35,761 bases of DNA from an uncultured Blautia sp. (GTDB taxonomy: Bacteria; Bacillota; Clostridia; Lachnospirales; Lachnospiraceae). Below the pieces are notes generated by a model that was not told where the DNA came from, did no database searches, and saw nothing but the letters and a program-made list of their open reading frames with translations. Below, piece after piece: positions 23,776-31,452 of the stretch. A program made the translations under genes and the position numbers. The stretch's first letter is position 1. Each line of letters opens with the position of its first letter. The stretch lies in assembly GCA_945864225.1 (NCBI GenBank), contig CAMBAL010000024.1, forward strand, positions 1-35,761. The letters run 5' to 3'.

Positions 23776-25274
23776 GTCTCCTCCGTCTCCCTGTAAGGGA
23801 TGGTAATCGTTACCTCTGTTCCCTGATTTTCACCCGGACTTTTGATGGTCAGCAGATTTTTCTGTTTGTAGTACAATTCCAGTCTGCTGATCACATTATG
23901 CATTCCTATCCCTGTCGAATCTCCGGGATTCTCCTCTGTTCTTAGCTCGCCGCTTAAAATCTGCCCGATCCGCTCTTTCGCAATGCCCTTTCCATTATCG
24001 ATCACACTGATTCGGATATCCGTTCCCTCCTGCTGTATCAGGAGATGAATCGAACCTTCCCATTCAATATTCCGGATACCGTGATTTACCGCATTTTCCA
24101 CAATGGGCTGCAGGATCATACTTGGCACCCTGCACTCCAGCACAGACTCATCTACGTCTGTGGTATAATGGATATCTCCCGCAAACCGCACATTTAGTAT
24201 GTAAATATAGTTCTCTACAGCCTCTACTTCTTCCCTCAACGTTGCATCTTCACTGCCTTTTTTTACATTATAACGGAAAAACTCCGCCATACGTTCCACA
24301 AAAATGCAGGTTTTTTCCGCGTCCTCCATCATCGCAAGCTGGGCACCGGCATTCAGGGAATTAAAAAGAAAATGCGGGTTGATCTGTGACTGAAGATATT
24401 TCAGCTGGGCTTCTTTGAGATGAGCCTCCATGAGAAGCTCGCGCTCTACCATGGCCTGTTCTTTTTCCATGTTTTCTTTTGTCAGTTTCATATATTCTTC
24501 CAGACTGGACACCATGGTGTTAAAAGCTCTGGTCACTACTCCCACTTCATCCTGTGCATCCGTCTGGGGCATTTTTACGTTAAAATTCGCCTGTCCTACT
24601 AGGTTTGCCGTGGCAGCCAGTCCTGTAAGCGGTGCCACAACTCCTCTTACCATATAAAACAGCATCAGAATACAGACTCCCATCATCAGAACCAGCATCA
24701 CAAGACTGCCGACTTCAATATAGCGGATGGAATTCTGAAGCGTCCGGTAACTGGATGAATTATTCTTAAACTGCAGGACATTCAGGTCAGAAATACAAGA
24801 ATTCAAATACCGGTACATCTGCAGAGCTTCCGCATAGGAAGTTTTATATTTTTCCACGTTTCGGCCTCGTTTGGCAAGAACTGTTTCCGCTGTATATTCC
24901 AGATAGGTCTCCGACATTTTGCGGATATTCTTTTCCAGAAGTTTGACCGGATTATCCATTGGCCTGTCATTGAGCTGTTCCAGAAGTTTTTTGTACTGTT
25001 CCTCATTCCGGTAATAACTCTCCAGAGAATCCGATGTTTTTACAGTAAGGTAATTGTACATTCCCGTCTGCACAGATTCCAGCGATTCTGCCAGCTCCGT
25101 CAGGTTCACATTACTGGCATAGATACTGTCCAGTCTCTGCATGGTTTTATTGACCTGCCAGTACATCAGCAGATTGGTAACAAACAGAATCAGCGCAATC
25201 ATTCCCACCTGACAGAGCACCTTCACTGCCAGCGGAAAATCCTTCCACCGAAATCGTTTTTTCTTTTTCTCCAT
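23760..25274 (-). CDS. YesM-type sensor histidine kinase
   Basis: This 504-residue membrane kinase has helix 1 at about residues 16-38, an extracellular helical region of about 145 residues, helix 2 at about 187-209, a HAMP domain (210-262), a coiled segment and the His_kinase domain with H301 in SQINPHFLFNSLNAG. The ATPase domain shows QPIVENAVNHGI, VIDNGKGI and STGIGMHNVISRL. The small all-helical sensor domain, with no sugar-binding fold of its own, fits a kinase that reads a separate binding protein. The gene starts one base after the membrane-anchored binding-protein gene and overlaps the response regulator gene. This is the XylFII-LytS-YesN arrangement known from solventogenic clostridia. 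Confidence 0.94.
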   Translation of the reverse strand: MEKKKKRFRWKDFPLAVKVLCQVGMIALILFVTNLLMYWQVNKTMQRLDSIYASNVNLTELAESLESVQTGMYNYLTVKTSDSLESYYRNEEQYKKLLEQLNDRPMDNPVKLLEKNIRKMSETYLEYTAETVLAKRGRNVEKYKTSYAEALQMYRYLNSCISDLNVLQFKNNSSSYRTLQNSIRYIEVGSLVMLVLMMGVCILMLFYMVRGVVAPLTGLAATANLVGQANFNVKMPQTDAQDEVGVVTRAFNTMVSSLEEYMKLTKENMEKEQAMVERELLMEAHLKEAQLKYLQSQINPHFLFNSLNAGAQLAMMEDAEKTCIFVERMAEFFRYNVKKGSEDATLREEVEAVENYIYILNVRFAGDIHYTTDVDESVLECRVPSMILQPIVENAVNHGIRNIEWEGSIHLLIQQEGTDIRISVIDNGKGIAKERIGQILSGELRTEENPGDSTGIGMHNVISRLELYYKQKNLLTIKSPGENQGTEVTITIPYRETEETCIGY

Positions 25275-25275
25275 G

Positions 25276-26286
25276 TCAGTTCTCCTGCTTCCTGCTGCTG
25301 TCTTCGGTTATCACATTCAGATCCACGGTATAATAGGAATTTGCCCTGCCTACTTCCCAGTACTCTGTAAGCGCCTCAATACTGTAAGTGCCAATCTGTT
25401 CCACATCCATGCTGATTGTCACCGGAATCAATCCCTTCCCGACAGCGTCCATAATCGTTTTGGAAGTATAATAGCCGATGATTTTCACTTCTCCTACCAT
25501 ATTATAATCGATCATCGCCTGATAGGCACATTCTGTCGTCACTTCATCCAGACAGACCAGAATCTGCGGCGGTCCTTCCTCTGACTGGAAAATACTCCGA
25601 ATCACTTCTTCCGTATCGAACTGACTTTGAGACATGATGTTTTCGGATTGTATTTTTATTTTGTGGTTCTGACCGGCATTCTCCACAGCACTGTTGATCT
25701 GTGCATAAAGCTGATTCTGACCCAGCTCCTGTACCCGGTTCAGAAGCACCAGCACGCTTCTGGTATCAGAATCCACCAATTTCGCCACCTCGGCCCCATA
25801 TGCCTGTCCAAGCTGATAATCATTGATTCCCACAAATGACTGTCGCAGGCTCTTCGGGGCATCATTGACAATGGTCACCACCGGGATTCCCTTTTCCACC
25901 GCTTCATCGATTTTATCCTGAAGGCCTTCTTCGCCGTTATATTCCAGAATAATTCCATCCACCTGTGCGGCAATACACATATCCATATAATCAGACTTTG
26001 AATAATTTTCCGCACTTTCGATTCCCTTCATTTCCAGAATCGCATCATGCTCCAGAGCTTTTTCTCCGGCATTTTCATAAACCGCGTTCCAGAAAGTCAG
26101 ATTCCGGCTGTCTACGATCATTTCATAATGATATCTGTATTCATGGTTGACTTCTTCTGCTGTGACTCCTGCATCCTCCATGATTCTTTTGTAATAGGTG
26201 ATCATGATAAAAATAAACAACGCTGCAATGAGCAGGGACAGAACCATAAGCCAAACTTCTTTATTGATCTGTTTTCTGTTTTTCAT
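25276..26286 (-). CDS. membrane-anchored sugar-binding protein, probable co-sensor of the kinase
   Basis: This 336-residue protein has one uncleaved N-terminal helix (about residues 11-30; WLMVLSLLIAALFIFIMITY) followed by an extracellular RbsB-like periplasmic-binding domain: CIAAQVDGIILEYNGEEG, GIPVVTIVNDAPKSLRQSFV, GINDYQLGQAYGAEVAKL, ILVCLDEVTTECAYQAM and GLIPVTISMDVEQIGTYSIE. No lipobox or signal cleavage site is seen. In XylFII-LytS-YesN systems such a protein binds the sugar outside the cell and switches the kinase. The start at 26286 follows TTGGAGG. An ATG at 26307 is excluded because it lies in the promoter -10 region. It is the first gene of the four-gene sensor operon, divergent from the YesL gene. 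Confidence 0.92.
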   Translation of the reverse strand: MKNRKQINKEVWLMVLSLLIAALFIFIMITYYKRIMEDAGVTAEEVNHEYRYHYEMIVDSRNLTFWNAVYENAGEKALEHDAILEMKGIESAENYSKSDYMDMCIAAQVDGIILEYNGEEGLQDKIDEAVEKGIPVVTIVNDAPKSLRQSFVGINDYQLGQAYGAEVAKLVDSDTRSVLVLLNRVQELGQNQLYAQINSAVENAGQNHKIKIQSENIMSQSQFDTEEVIRSIFQSEEGPPQILVCLDEVTTECAYQAMIDYNMVGEVKIIGYYTSKTIMDAVGKGLIPVTISMDVEQIGTYSIEALTEYWEVGRANSYYTVDLNVITEDSSRKQEN

Positions 26287-26305
26287 GAAAATTTCCTCCA
26301 ATTTC

Positions 26306-26333
26306 ATTATAGCAGAGATGCTTCATAACTCAA
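26306..26333 (-). promoter_or_regulatory. promoter of the sensor operon
   Basis: TTGAGT (26333-26328) and TATAAT (26311-26306) are separated by 16 bases on the minus strand. The start point would be about 13 bases upstream of the ATG at 26286, giving a very short leader. This placement decides the start codon of the first gene. Confidence 0.6.
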
Positions 26334-26365
26334 AGAAATTTTTTATAACAGAATCCATTTTCAAA

Positions 26366-26394
26366 TTGCTTTTTTTGTGCTATTTCGCTATACT
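26366..26394 (+). promoter_or_regulatory. promoter of the YesL operon
   Basis: TTGCTT (26366-26371) and TATACT (26389-26394) are 17 bases apart. It faces away from the sensor operon promoter, whose -35 lies only 33 bases to the left, so the two could share regulation. Confidence 0.6.
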
Positions 26395-26446
26395 AATACT
26401 TATACGCAAATACAAATGAACGATAAAAAGAAAGGAAGTAATTATT

Positions 26447-27136
26447 ATGGACCGTTTGTTTAATATGGACAATAAATTCTTTGTATTTATGGGCAAGATT
26501 GCCGACCTGATCATCCTCAATCTGCTTTGCCTGGTATGCTGTCTCCCTATTGTTACAGCGGGGGCTTCCATTACCGCAATGTTTTATGTCACTCTGAAGA
26601 TGGTGCGAAACGAAGAATCCTACATCGTAAAGAGTTTCTTCAAGTCTTTCAAGGAAAACTTCAAACAGGCAACGATCATCAATCTGATCATGCTGGTAAC
26701 TGCTCTTCTTCTGGTTCTGGATCTTCGGATTGTGAATCAGTTGGAAGGTACTGTCGGTCAGGTGCTTCATGTAATCTTCATTGCTTTCATGCTGCTGTAC
26801 CTGATGATTTTCCTTTACATTTATCCGGTTTTATCCAAGTTTTATAACAGTATTCGGAATACATTTGTCAATGCATTTCTGATGTCGATCCGCCATCTTC
26901 CGTATACCATACTGATGCTGGTTATTTCCGCAATACCGATCGCCATCTGGTTCATTCCAAATACTTCGATTTTATCCACGATTCTGATGCTGTTCATCAT
27001 GCTTGGTTTTGCTACGATTGCATACTGCAATTCCAATTTCTTCGTGAAAATTTTTGATAACTATATCCCGAAGGAAGAAGATGCCGATAACACAGAAAAT
27101 CCTGATCTTCTGGAAAATCATGAGGAACAGGCATAA
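26447..27136 (+). CDS. YesL family (DUF624) membrane protein
   Basis: This 229-residue protein has about five membrane helices and the family hallmark N-terminus FFVFMGKIADLIILNLLCLV, then CCLPIVTAGASITAMFYV. The family typically accompanies YesM/YesN two-component systems and carbohydrate transporters in Firmicutes (Bacillus yesLMN), but its biochemical job is not known. The tail is acidic (KEEDADNTENPDLLENHEEQ). The start at 26447 follows AAAGGAAG. The stop overlaps the next start by one base (TAATG), so it is translationally coupled to a radical SAM gene of unrelated function. Confidence 0.9.
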   Translation: MDRLFNMDNKFFVFMGKIADLIILNLLCLVCCLPIVTAGASITAMFYVTLKMVRNEESYIVKSFFKSFKENFKQATIINLIMLVTALLLVLDLRIVNQLEGTVGQVLHVIFIAFMLLYLMIFLYIYPVLSKFYNSIRNTFVNAFLMSIRHLPYTILMLVISAIPIAIWFIPNTSILSTILMLFIMLGFATIAYCNSNFFVKIFDNYIPKEEDADNTENPDLLENHEEQA

Positions 27137-28116
27137 TGCATCAGGCACCGGAATATCCTTATGAAAACCCTGCCGGTTCATGTCCCGTCAGATGGAACGA
27201 AAAGCCCTATCATTCTCTGGACTTCATGCTTCGCGAACGCTTCGGCGAAAAAGTGTACAAAGTGACGTTAAACGGCGGCATGACCTGTCCCAACCGGGAC
27301 GGTAAAATCGGCAGACGGGGCTGCATCTTCTGCAGCGCGGGAGGCAGCGGTGATTTTGCGGCAGATGCTTCTCTGTCCATTACGGAACAGATCAACAGCC
27401 AGATTGCCCTGCTCAGTGCCAAACGTCCCATTCGGAAATATATTGCTTATTTTCAGGCTTATACCAATACCTACGCCCCTGTTGACTATCTTCGGAAGAT
27501 TTTTACAGAGGCTCTCCGGCATCCTTCCATCGTGGCTCTTTCCATTGGAACCCGGCCGGATTGCCTCGGTCCGGATGTTCTTGCACTTCTGGATTCCCTG
27601 AACCGTGAGAAACCGGTATGGGTAGAACTTGGACTGCAGACCATTCACGAAAAGACTGCACAGTATATCCGCAGAGGCTATCCGCTTTCCTGTTTTGAGC
27701 AGGCAGTCAGGAACCTCCGCGCACGGCATTTGGATGTGATTGTTCACACCATTCTCGGTCTTCCCGGAGAAAACAGCCAGGACATGCTTGCAACCATGGA
27801 TTATTTGAATCACATGGATATCCAGGGTATCAAACTTCAGCTGCTCCATGTGCTTGCAGGAACAGATCTGGCCGAAGGGTATGCCAGAGGAGTGTTCCAG
27901 GTACTTGACCGGGATGATTATCTTGATTTGCTGATTGACTGTCTGGAGCATCTGGATCCTTCCATTGTGATTCACCGTATGACCGGTGATGGCCCCAGTG
28001 ATCTGCTGATTGCTCCGCTCTGGGCAAGCCGCAAGAGGGAAGTCCTCAATCTTGTGCATCACCGAATGAAAGAACGAGGCAGTTTTCAGGGAAAAGCGCT
28101 CCAGAAAAGGAGGTAA
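27136..28116 (+). CDS. TIGR01212-family radical SAM protein (YtqA-like)
   Basis: This 326-residue enzyme has a radical SAM cluster with unusual spacing: C51, C63 and C66 in MTCPNRDGKIGRRGCIFCSA, the wide spacing found in the Elp3/YtqA-like group rather than CX3CX2C. Other family features are KYIAYFQAYTNTYAPVDYLR, IGTRPDCL and VWVELGLQTIHEKTAQYIRR. From memory, Bacillus YtqA has been linked to making the wobble base 5-methylaminomethyl-2-thiouridine in tRNA. Applying that here is inference. The partner methyltransferase (YtqB type) is not in the window. The ATG overlaps the YesL stop, and the stop overlaps the ribosome binding site of the next gene. Confidence 0.92.
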   Translation: MHQAPEYPYENPAGSCPVRWNEKPYHSLDFMLRERFGEKVYKVTLNGGMTCPNRDGKIGRRGCIFCSAGGSGDFAADASLSITEQINSQIALLSAKRPIRKYIAYFQAYTNTYAPVDYLRKIFTEALRHPSIVALSIGTRPDCLGPDVLALLDSLNREKPVWVELGLQTIHEKTAQYIRRGYPLSCFEQAVRNLRARHLDVIVHTILGLPGENSQDMLATMDYLNHMDIQGIKLQLLHVLAGTDLAEGYARGVFQVLDRDDYLDLLIDCLEHLDPSIVIHRMTGDGPSDLLIAPLWASRKREVLNLVHHRMKERGSFQGKALQKRR

Positions 28117-28118
28117 TT

Positions 28119-28631
28119 ATGGCAACACCATTCACAACTTACAAACTGATCGTACTTTATATGCTGCAGAATTCAGAAAAACCTCTGACTAATTCTCAGC
28201 TTTCCGAGTTTATTCTGGAAAAAGAATACACCAATTATTTTCATCTTCAGCAGTCGATTTCTGAACTGGTCGATGCCAGACTTCTGGAAATGCAAACGAT
28301 TTCCAACACATCCTATTATCGCATTACAACGGAAGGCGGAAATACACTCAGTTACTTTGAAAATGATCTCTCTTCCGATATCCGCCGCGAAGTACAGGAG
28401 TATCTTCAGGAAATTCGCAGTCAGAAACCAAAACGCATTATGACCCCAGCCGACTATTACGAAACCCCTCAGGGCGGTTACGCTGTCCGTTGTCAGCTGA
28501 TTGAAAAAAATACGTCTCTTCTGGATCTGAGTATTTCCGCTCCGAATAAAGAAGCCGCCAGGGAAATTGCCCGCAACTGGTCAAGAAAGAGCCAGGATGT
28601 TTATGCAGCAATCATGGAGGAACTTCTGTGA
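28119..28631 (+). CDS. DUF4364 family protein (putative winged-helix)
   Basis: This 170-residue protein has an N-terminal half that reads as a winged helix: LIVLYMLQNSEKPLTNSQLS, YTNYFHLQQSISELVDARLL and YYRITTEGGNTLSYFE. A C-terminal alpha/beta half follows (GGYAVRCQLIEKNTSLLDLS, then EAAREIARNW). The family is widespread in Clostridia and its role is unknown. DNA binding is suggested by the N-terminus only. The start at 28119 follows an ideal AAAGGAGG site. It lies two bases after the radical SAM gene and is the last gene of that operon, with a strong hairpin at 28685-28736 downstream. Confidence 0.92.
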   Translation: MATPFTTYKLIVLYMLQNSEKPLTNSQLSEFILEKEYTNYFHLQQSISELVDARLLEMQTISNTSYYRITTEGGNTLSYFENDLSSDIRREVQEYLQEIRSQKPKRIMTPADYYETPQGGYAVRCQLIEKNTSLLDLSISAPNKEAAREIARNWSRKSQDVYAAIMEELL

Positions 28632-28684
28632 AGGGGCTATCGGGAAATAGTGATTTTTGAGTCCCTTCATAGCAAAAGGAAATC

Positions 28685-28736
28685 AATGGGGACGTGAGAA
28701 AGTGGCTTTAAAAATTCACTTTCTCACGTCCCCATT
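28685..28736. repeat. 20-bp perfect inverted repeat with GGGGACG ends
   Basis: The arms 28685-28704 and 28717-28736 are perfectly complementary over 20 bases (AATGGGGACGTGAGAAAGTG and its complement) around a 12-base loop. A further CGTCCCCA at 28763-28770 repeats part of the right arm. It lies between the convergent DUF4364 and rarA genes and could end both transcripts, but the stem is not followed by a clear T run. GGGGACG-ended palindromes resemble REP-type elements, which is inference. Confidence 0.8.
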
Positions 28737-28789
28737 TGTCTGCCCCCGATCCCAATCGTCTTCGTCCCCAATGGTCCACGCCACGGTAT

Positions 28790-30103
28790 TCACCCTTTTA
28801 TTTTCTTCATATGTTCCTTCAGAGTCTTCTCGTATCCCATATCGCTCAGTTCATAAAACTTTTCTCCAAGTATCTCCGTCGGCAGATACTGCTGTTCTAC
28901 ATAATGATTCGGATAATTATGCGCATATTTATATCCGATGCCATGTCCAAGCTTTTCGTGTCCTCCGTAATGAGCATCCTGCAAATGTACCGGGACCGTC
29001 GTTCTGGTTTTCTTCACAGATTCCATAGCTGCAGATATCGCATTCACCGCTGTATTGCTCTTAGGAGCACAGGCCATGTATGCGGCTGCCTGAGACAGTA
29101 TGATCTGTGATTCCGGCATCCCCACCCTTTCCACTGCCTGAGCAGCTGCCACTGCCACACAGAGTGCCTGAGGATCTGCATTGCCAATGTCTTCTGACGC
29201 AAGAATCATGATACGTCTTGCGATGAATTTCACATCTTCTCCCGCATACAACATCTTCGCAAGATAATAGACCGCCGCATCCGGATCAGATCCCCGCATA
29301 CTTTTGATAAACGCGGAAATAATATCGTAATGATTATCTCCCTGCTTGTCATAGCGCACTACACGCTTCTGAATGCACTCAGAAGCCACATCCAGCGTAA
29401 TATGTATCTTACCGTCAGAATCTTTGGGTGTGGTAAGAATACCCAGTTCTATGGCATTCAGAGCGCTTCTGGCATCCCCTCCGGCCATATCCGCCAGAAA
29501 TTCCAGAGCATCTTCCTCAATCACCGCGCCATAACTTCCCATACCCTTTTCCCTGTCATTTACCGCTCTTAAAATCAGCTCTCTGATTTCATCCTTCTCC
29601 AGTGCTTTCAGTTCAAATACAATGGATCTGGAAAGAAGAGCCCCATTCACTTCAAAATACGGATTCTCCGTAGTGGCACCGATCAGAATAATAGTACCGT
29701 CCTCCACAAACGGAAGAAGATAATCCTGCTGGCCCTTATTGAAACGGTGGATCTCATCAATGAACAGAATCGTTTTCTTTCCATACATTCCCCGATCATC
29801 CTGAGCCTGTTTTACCACAGCCTCCATATCTTTTTTGCCTGCTACCGTCGCATTGATCTGGGTAAAATTGGCGCTGGTGGTATTGGCAATTACTTTTGCC
29901 AGAGTTGTTTTGCCGGTTCCGGGCGGTCCGTAAAAAATAACGGATGTCAGTTTATCCGCTTTGATCGCCCGGTAAAGCAGTTTATCTTTCCCGACAATAT
30001 GCTTCTGCCCCACCACTTCCTCAAGAGTCGCAGGCCTCAGTCTGGATGCCAGAGGCGATTCTTTCTCCATTGTCCTCGATTTTGCATATTCAAATAAATC
30101 CAT
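28790..30103 (-). CDS. rarA: replication-associated recombination protein A (MgsA/RarA AAA+ ATPase)
   Basis: This 437-residue clamp-loader-like AAA+ protein acts at stalled replication forks. It shows SPLASRLRPATLEEVVGQKH, Walker A GPPGTGKTT (residues 59-67), Walker B ILFIDEIHRFNKGQQD, sensor 1 GATTENPYFEVN, an LLSRS segment with the arginine finger, and the C-terminal tetramer domain (GSDPDAAVYYLAKMLYAGED, HYGGHEKLGHGIGYKYAHNY). The start at 30103 follows CAGGAG. The same frame stays open for about 30 codons upstream but without a usual start codon. It ends against the palindrome at 28685-28736. Confidence 0.95.
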   Translation of the reverse strand: MDLFEYAKSRTMEKESPLASRLRPATLEEVVGQKHIVGKDKLLYRAIKADKLTSVIFYGPPGTGKTTLAKVIANTTSANFTQINATVAGKKDMEAVVKQAQDDRGMYGKKTILFIDEIHRFNKGQQDYLLPFVEDGTIILIGATTENPYFEVNGALLSRSIVFELKALEKDEIRELILRAVNDREKGMGSYGAVIEEDALEFLADMAGGDARSALNAIELGILTTPKDSDGKIHITLDVASECIQKRVVRYDKQGDNHYDIISAFIKSMRGSDPDAAVYYLAKMLYAGEDVKFIARRIMILASEDIGNADPQALCVAVAAAQAVERVGMPESQIILSQAAAYMACAPKSNTAVNAISAAMESVKKTRTTVPVHLQDAHYGGHEKLGHGIGYKYAHNYPNHYVEQQYLPTEILGEKFYELSDMGYEKTLKEHMKKIKG

Positions 30104-30362
30104 GTTTGTATCTCCTGTCAGAAATTCTGTCTCATGCTTACTCAGCCAGGGAATATCTTTCTCATAACAGACATAATCGTCAATCCCTGTACAGTGTTAT
30201 TGTCCATGCTGGATCGTGTTTGAAAATACTCCATGCACAGCATTATTTTTCATCCTTATCTTAACATCAAACCTTTTCTATTACAAGACAGAAAGCAAGA
30301 GCGGGGGACCGATAGGGACGGGGAATACCAATGCTCCCACCCCTGCTTTCCCCCACACCCCT

Positions 30363-31079
30363 TCACGTCACAATCATCTCATCCACCGTCACAAATTCAT
30401 ATCCCTGCTTCTTCAGCATATCCACCACTTTCAGTGCCGCATCCACAGAAGTCTCATATTCATCATGCATCAGGATAATGGATCCGTCCTTCACTTCGTT
30501 CTGTACAATTTTCAAAATCGAATTCACATTTTTACTCTTCCAGTCAAGGGTATCCACATCCCAAAACACGGGCAGCATCGTTACACAGAGTTCCAGATTT
30601 TCCTGCCATGCTCCGAATGGCGGACGGATATAGGATGGATAGATTCCGGTTACCTCATAAAGTTCGTTGTTTGTCTTCTGGATTTCTTCACACGCCAGTT
30701 CCCTTGGAATTTTGTTCAGCTGTACATGATTATACGTATGATTTCCGATCAGGTGCCCCTCCTCCTGCATCTGCCTGATCAGTTCCTCATTTCCCTGGAT
30801 ATTTTTTCCCATAATAAAAAAGGTTGCCTGAACCCCTCTTTCTTTCAGTCCTTCCAGAAGCAGGGGCGTATATTTGGCACTTGGTCCGTCATCAAAAGTC
30901 AGTGCTACTCTCGGATGTTCCATGGATGCCTCCACCAGCCGCAGCATCCCTTCCCCGGCTATAGCGCGGGCTGCCGTCAATCTCACTTCTTTACTGCGAA
31001 AAGGTACTGACAGCACAACTGCTGCCAGGAAAATAGCCAGAATCTTTTTTCCATTGCTCATACTTTCATTACCAGTCAT
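30363..31079 (-). CDS. polysaccharide deacetylase family protein (carbohydrate esterase 4)
   Basis: This 238-residue secreted or membrane-tethered enzyme removes N-acetyl groups from cell-wall or other polysaccharides. One N-terminal hydrophobic segment (about residues 11-26) is followed by the NodB domain with all five motifs: TFDDG (61-65), HTYNH (114-118, metal ligands), RPPFG (152-156), DVDTLDW (174-180) and ILMHD (about 202-206). It belongs to the PdaA/PdaC-like size class, and peptidoglycan is the likely substrate. The start is uncertain: ATG at 31079 or at 31061 (MSNGKK), neither with a strong ribosome binding site. It is probably transcribed alone from within 31080-31395. Confidence 0.9.
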   Translation of the reverse strand: MTGNESMSNGKKILAIFLAAVVLSVPFRSKEVRLTAARAIAGEGMLRLVEASMEHPRVALTFDDGPSAKYTPLLLEGLKERGVQATFFIMGKNIQGNEELIRQMQEEGHLIGNHTYNHVQLNKIPRELACEEIQKTNNELYEVTGIYPSYIRPPFGAWQENLELCVTMLPVFWDVDTLDWKSKNVNSILKIVQNEVKDGSIILMHDEYETSVDAALKVVDMLKKQGYEFVTVDEMIVT

Positions 31080-31201
31080 CTAAGATACTCTCTTACTTCC
31101 AAATATATGAAAAACAATACTTTTTTATCTCCTGAAGATGGCATTTTGTATCTCAAGACAGGCAAATCCTTTTCTATATAACTTTCATATAACTCAAGAA
31201 G

Positions 31202-31250
31202 GAATCCTGCTTTGCAGGATTCTCCGCCTGCGGCGGATTGCTTTAGCAAT
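31202..31250. repeat. three perfect palindromes placed back to back
   Basis: The palindromes are GAATCCTGC/GCAGGATTC (31202-31210 and 31214-31222), TCCGCC/GGCGGA (31223-31228 and 31232-31237) and ATTGCT/AGCAAT (31237-31242 and 31245-31250). They follow one another with no spacer. They lie in the gap between the deacetylase and the liv operon, about 120 bases upstream of the deacetylase gene on its strand. Confidence 0.8.
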
Positions 31251-31301
31251 ATATTTCCTCTCCGCCGCAGTGCGATCCAGCTCGGAGGGCTTTTTTAAAT
31301 T

Positions 31302-31330
31302 AAACGGACTGTCCCGACAGCCGTTTTTTT
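31302..31330 (+). terminator. terminator-shaped hairpin with no plus-strand gene before it
   Basis: AAACGG and CTGT (31302-31312) pair with ACAG and CCGTTT (31317-31326) with one bulged A, followed by seven T residues. A weaker CTCCG/CGGAG stem followed by TTTTTT (31260-31296) stands just before it. No plus-strand protein gene lies upstream. Confidence 0.55.
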
Positions 31331-31390
31331 ATTTAATGGTTCTCCGACAGGAGCTCTTTAATTTAATGGTTCTCCGACAGGAGCTCTTTC
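31331..31390. repeat. tandem duplication of a 30-bp unit
   Basis: The unit at 31331-31360, containing TTAATGGTTCTCCGACAGGA and GCTCTTT, is repeated at 31361-31390 with one difference in the last base. Each unit contains the short palindrome CTCC-GACA-GGAG. The near-identity suggests a recent duplication. Confidence 0.9.
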
Positions 31391-31394
31391 CTGT

Positions 31395-31440
31395 AATAAA
31401 AATGCACCGAAAACCGCCTCCTCGGCAGATTCCGGTGCAT
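31395..31440 (-). terminator. intrinsic terminator of the liv operon
   Basis: On the minus strand ATGCACCG pairs with CGGTGCAT, with a smaller inner stem of GAGG/CCTC type, followed by TTTTTATT (31401-31394). It begins 13 bases after the stop of the last gene (31453). Confidence 0.8.
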
Positions 31441-31452
31441 ACATGATTTCTT

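Noticed and set aside
26287-26307. Earlier ATG at 26307 for the membrane-anchored binding protein
   Set aside because: It lies in the TATAAT -10 region of the only good promoter, and the GGAGG site is placed for the ATG at 26286.
30104-30200. N-terminal extension of RarA (frame open for about 30 codons upstream)
   Set aside because: No ATG, GTG or TTG in that stretch, while the ATG at 30103 has a good GGAG site and the protein starts like other RarA proteins.
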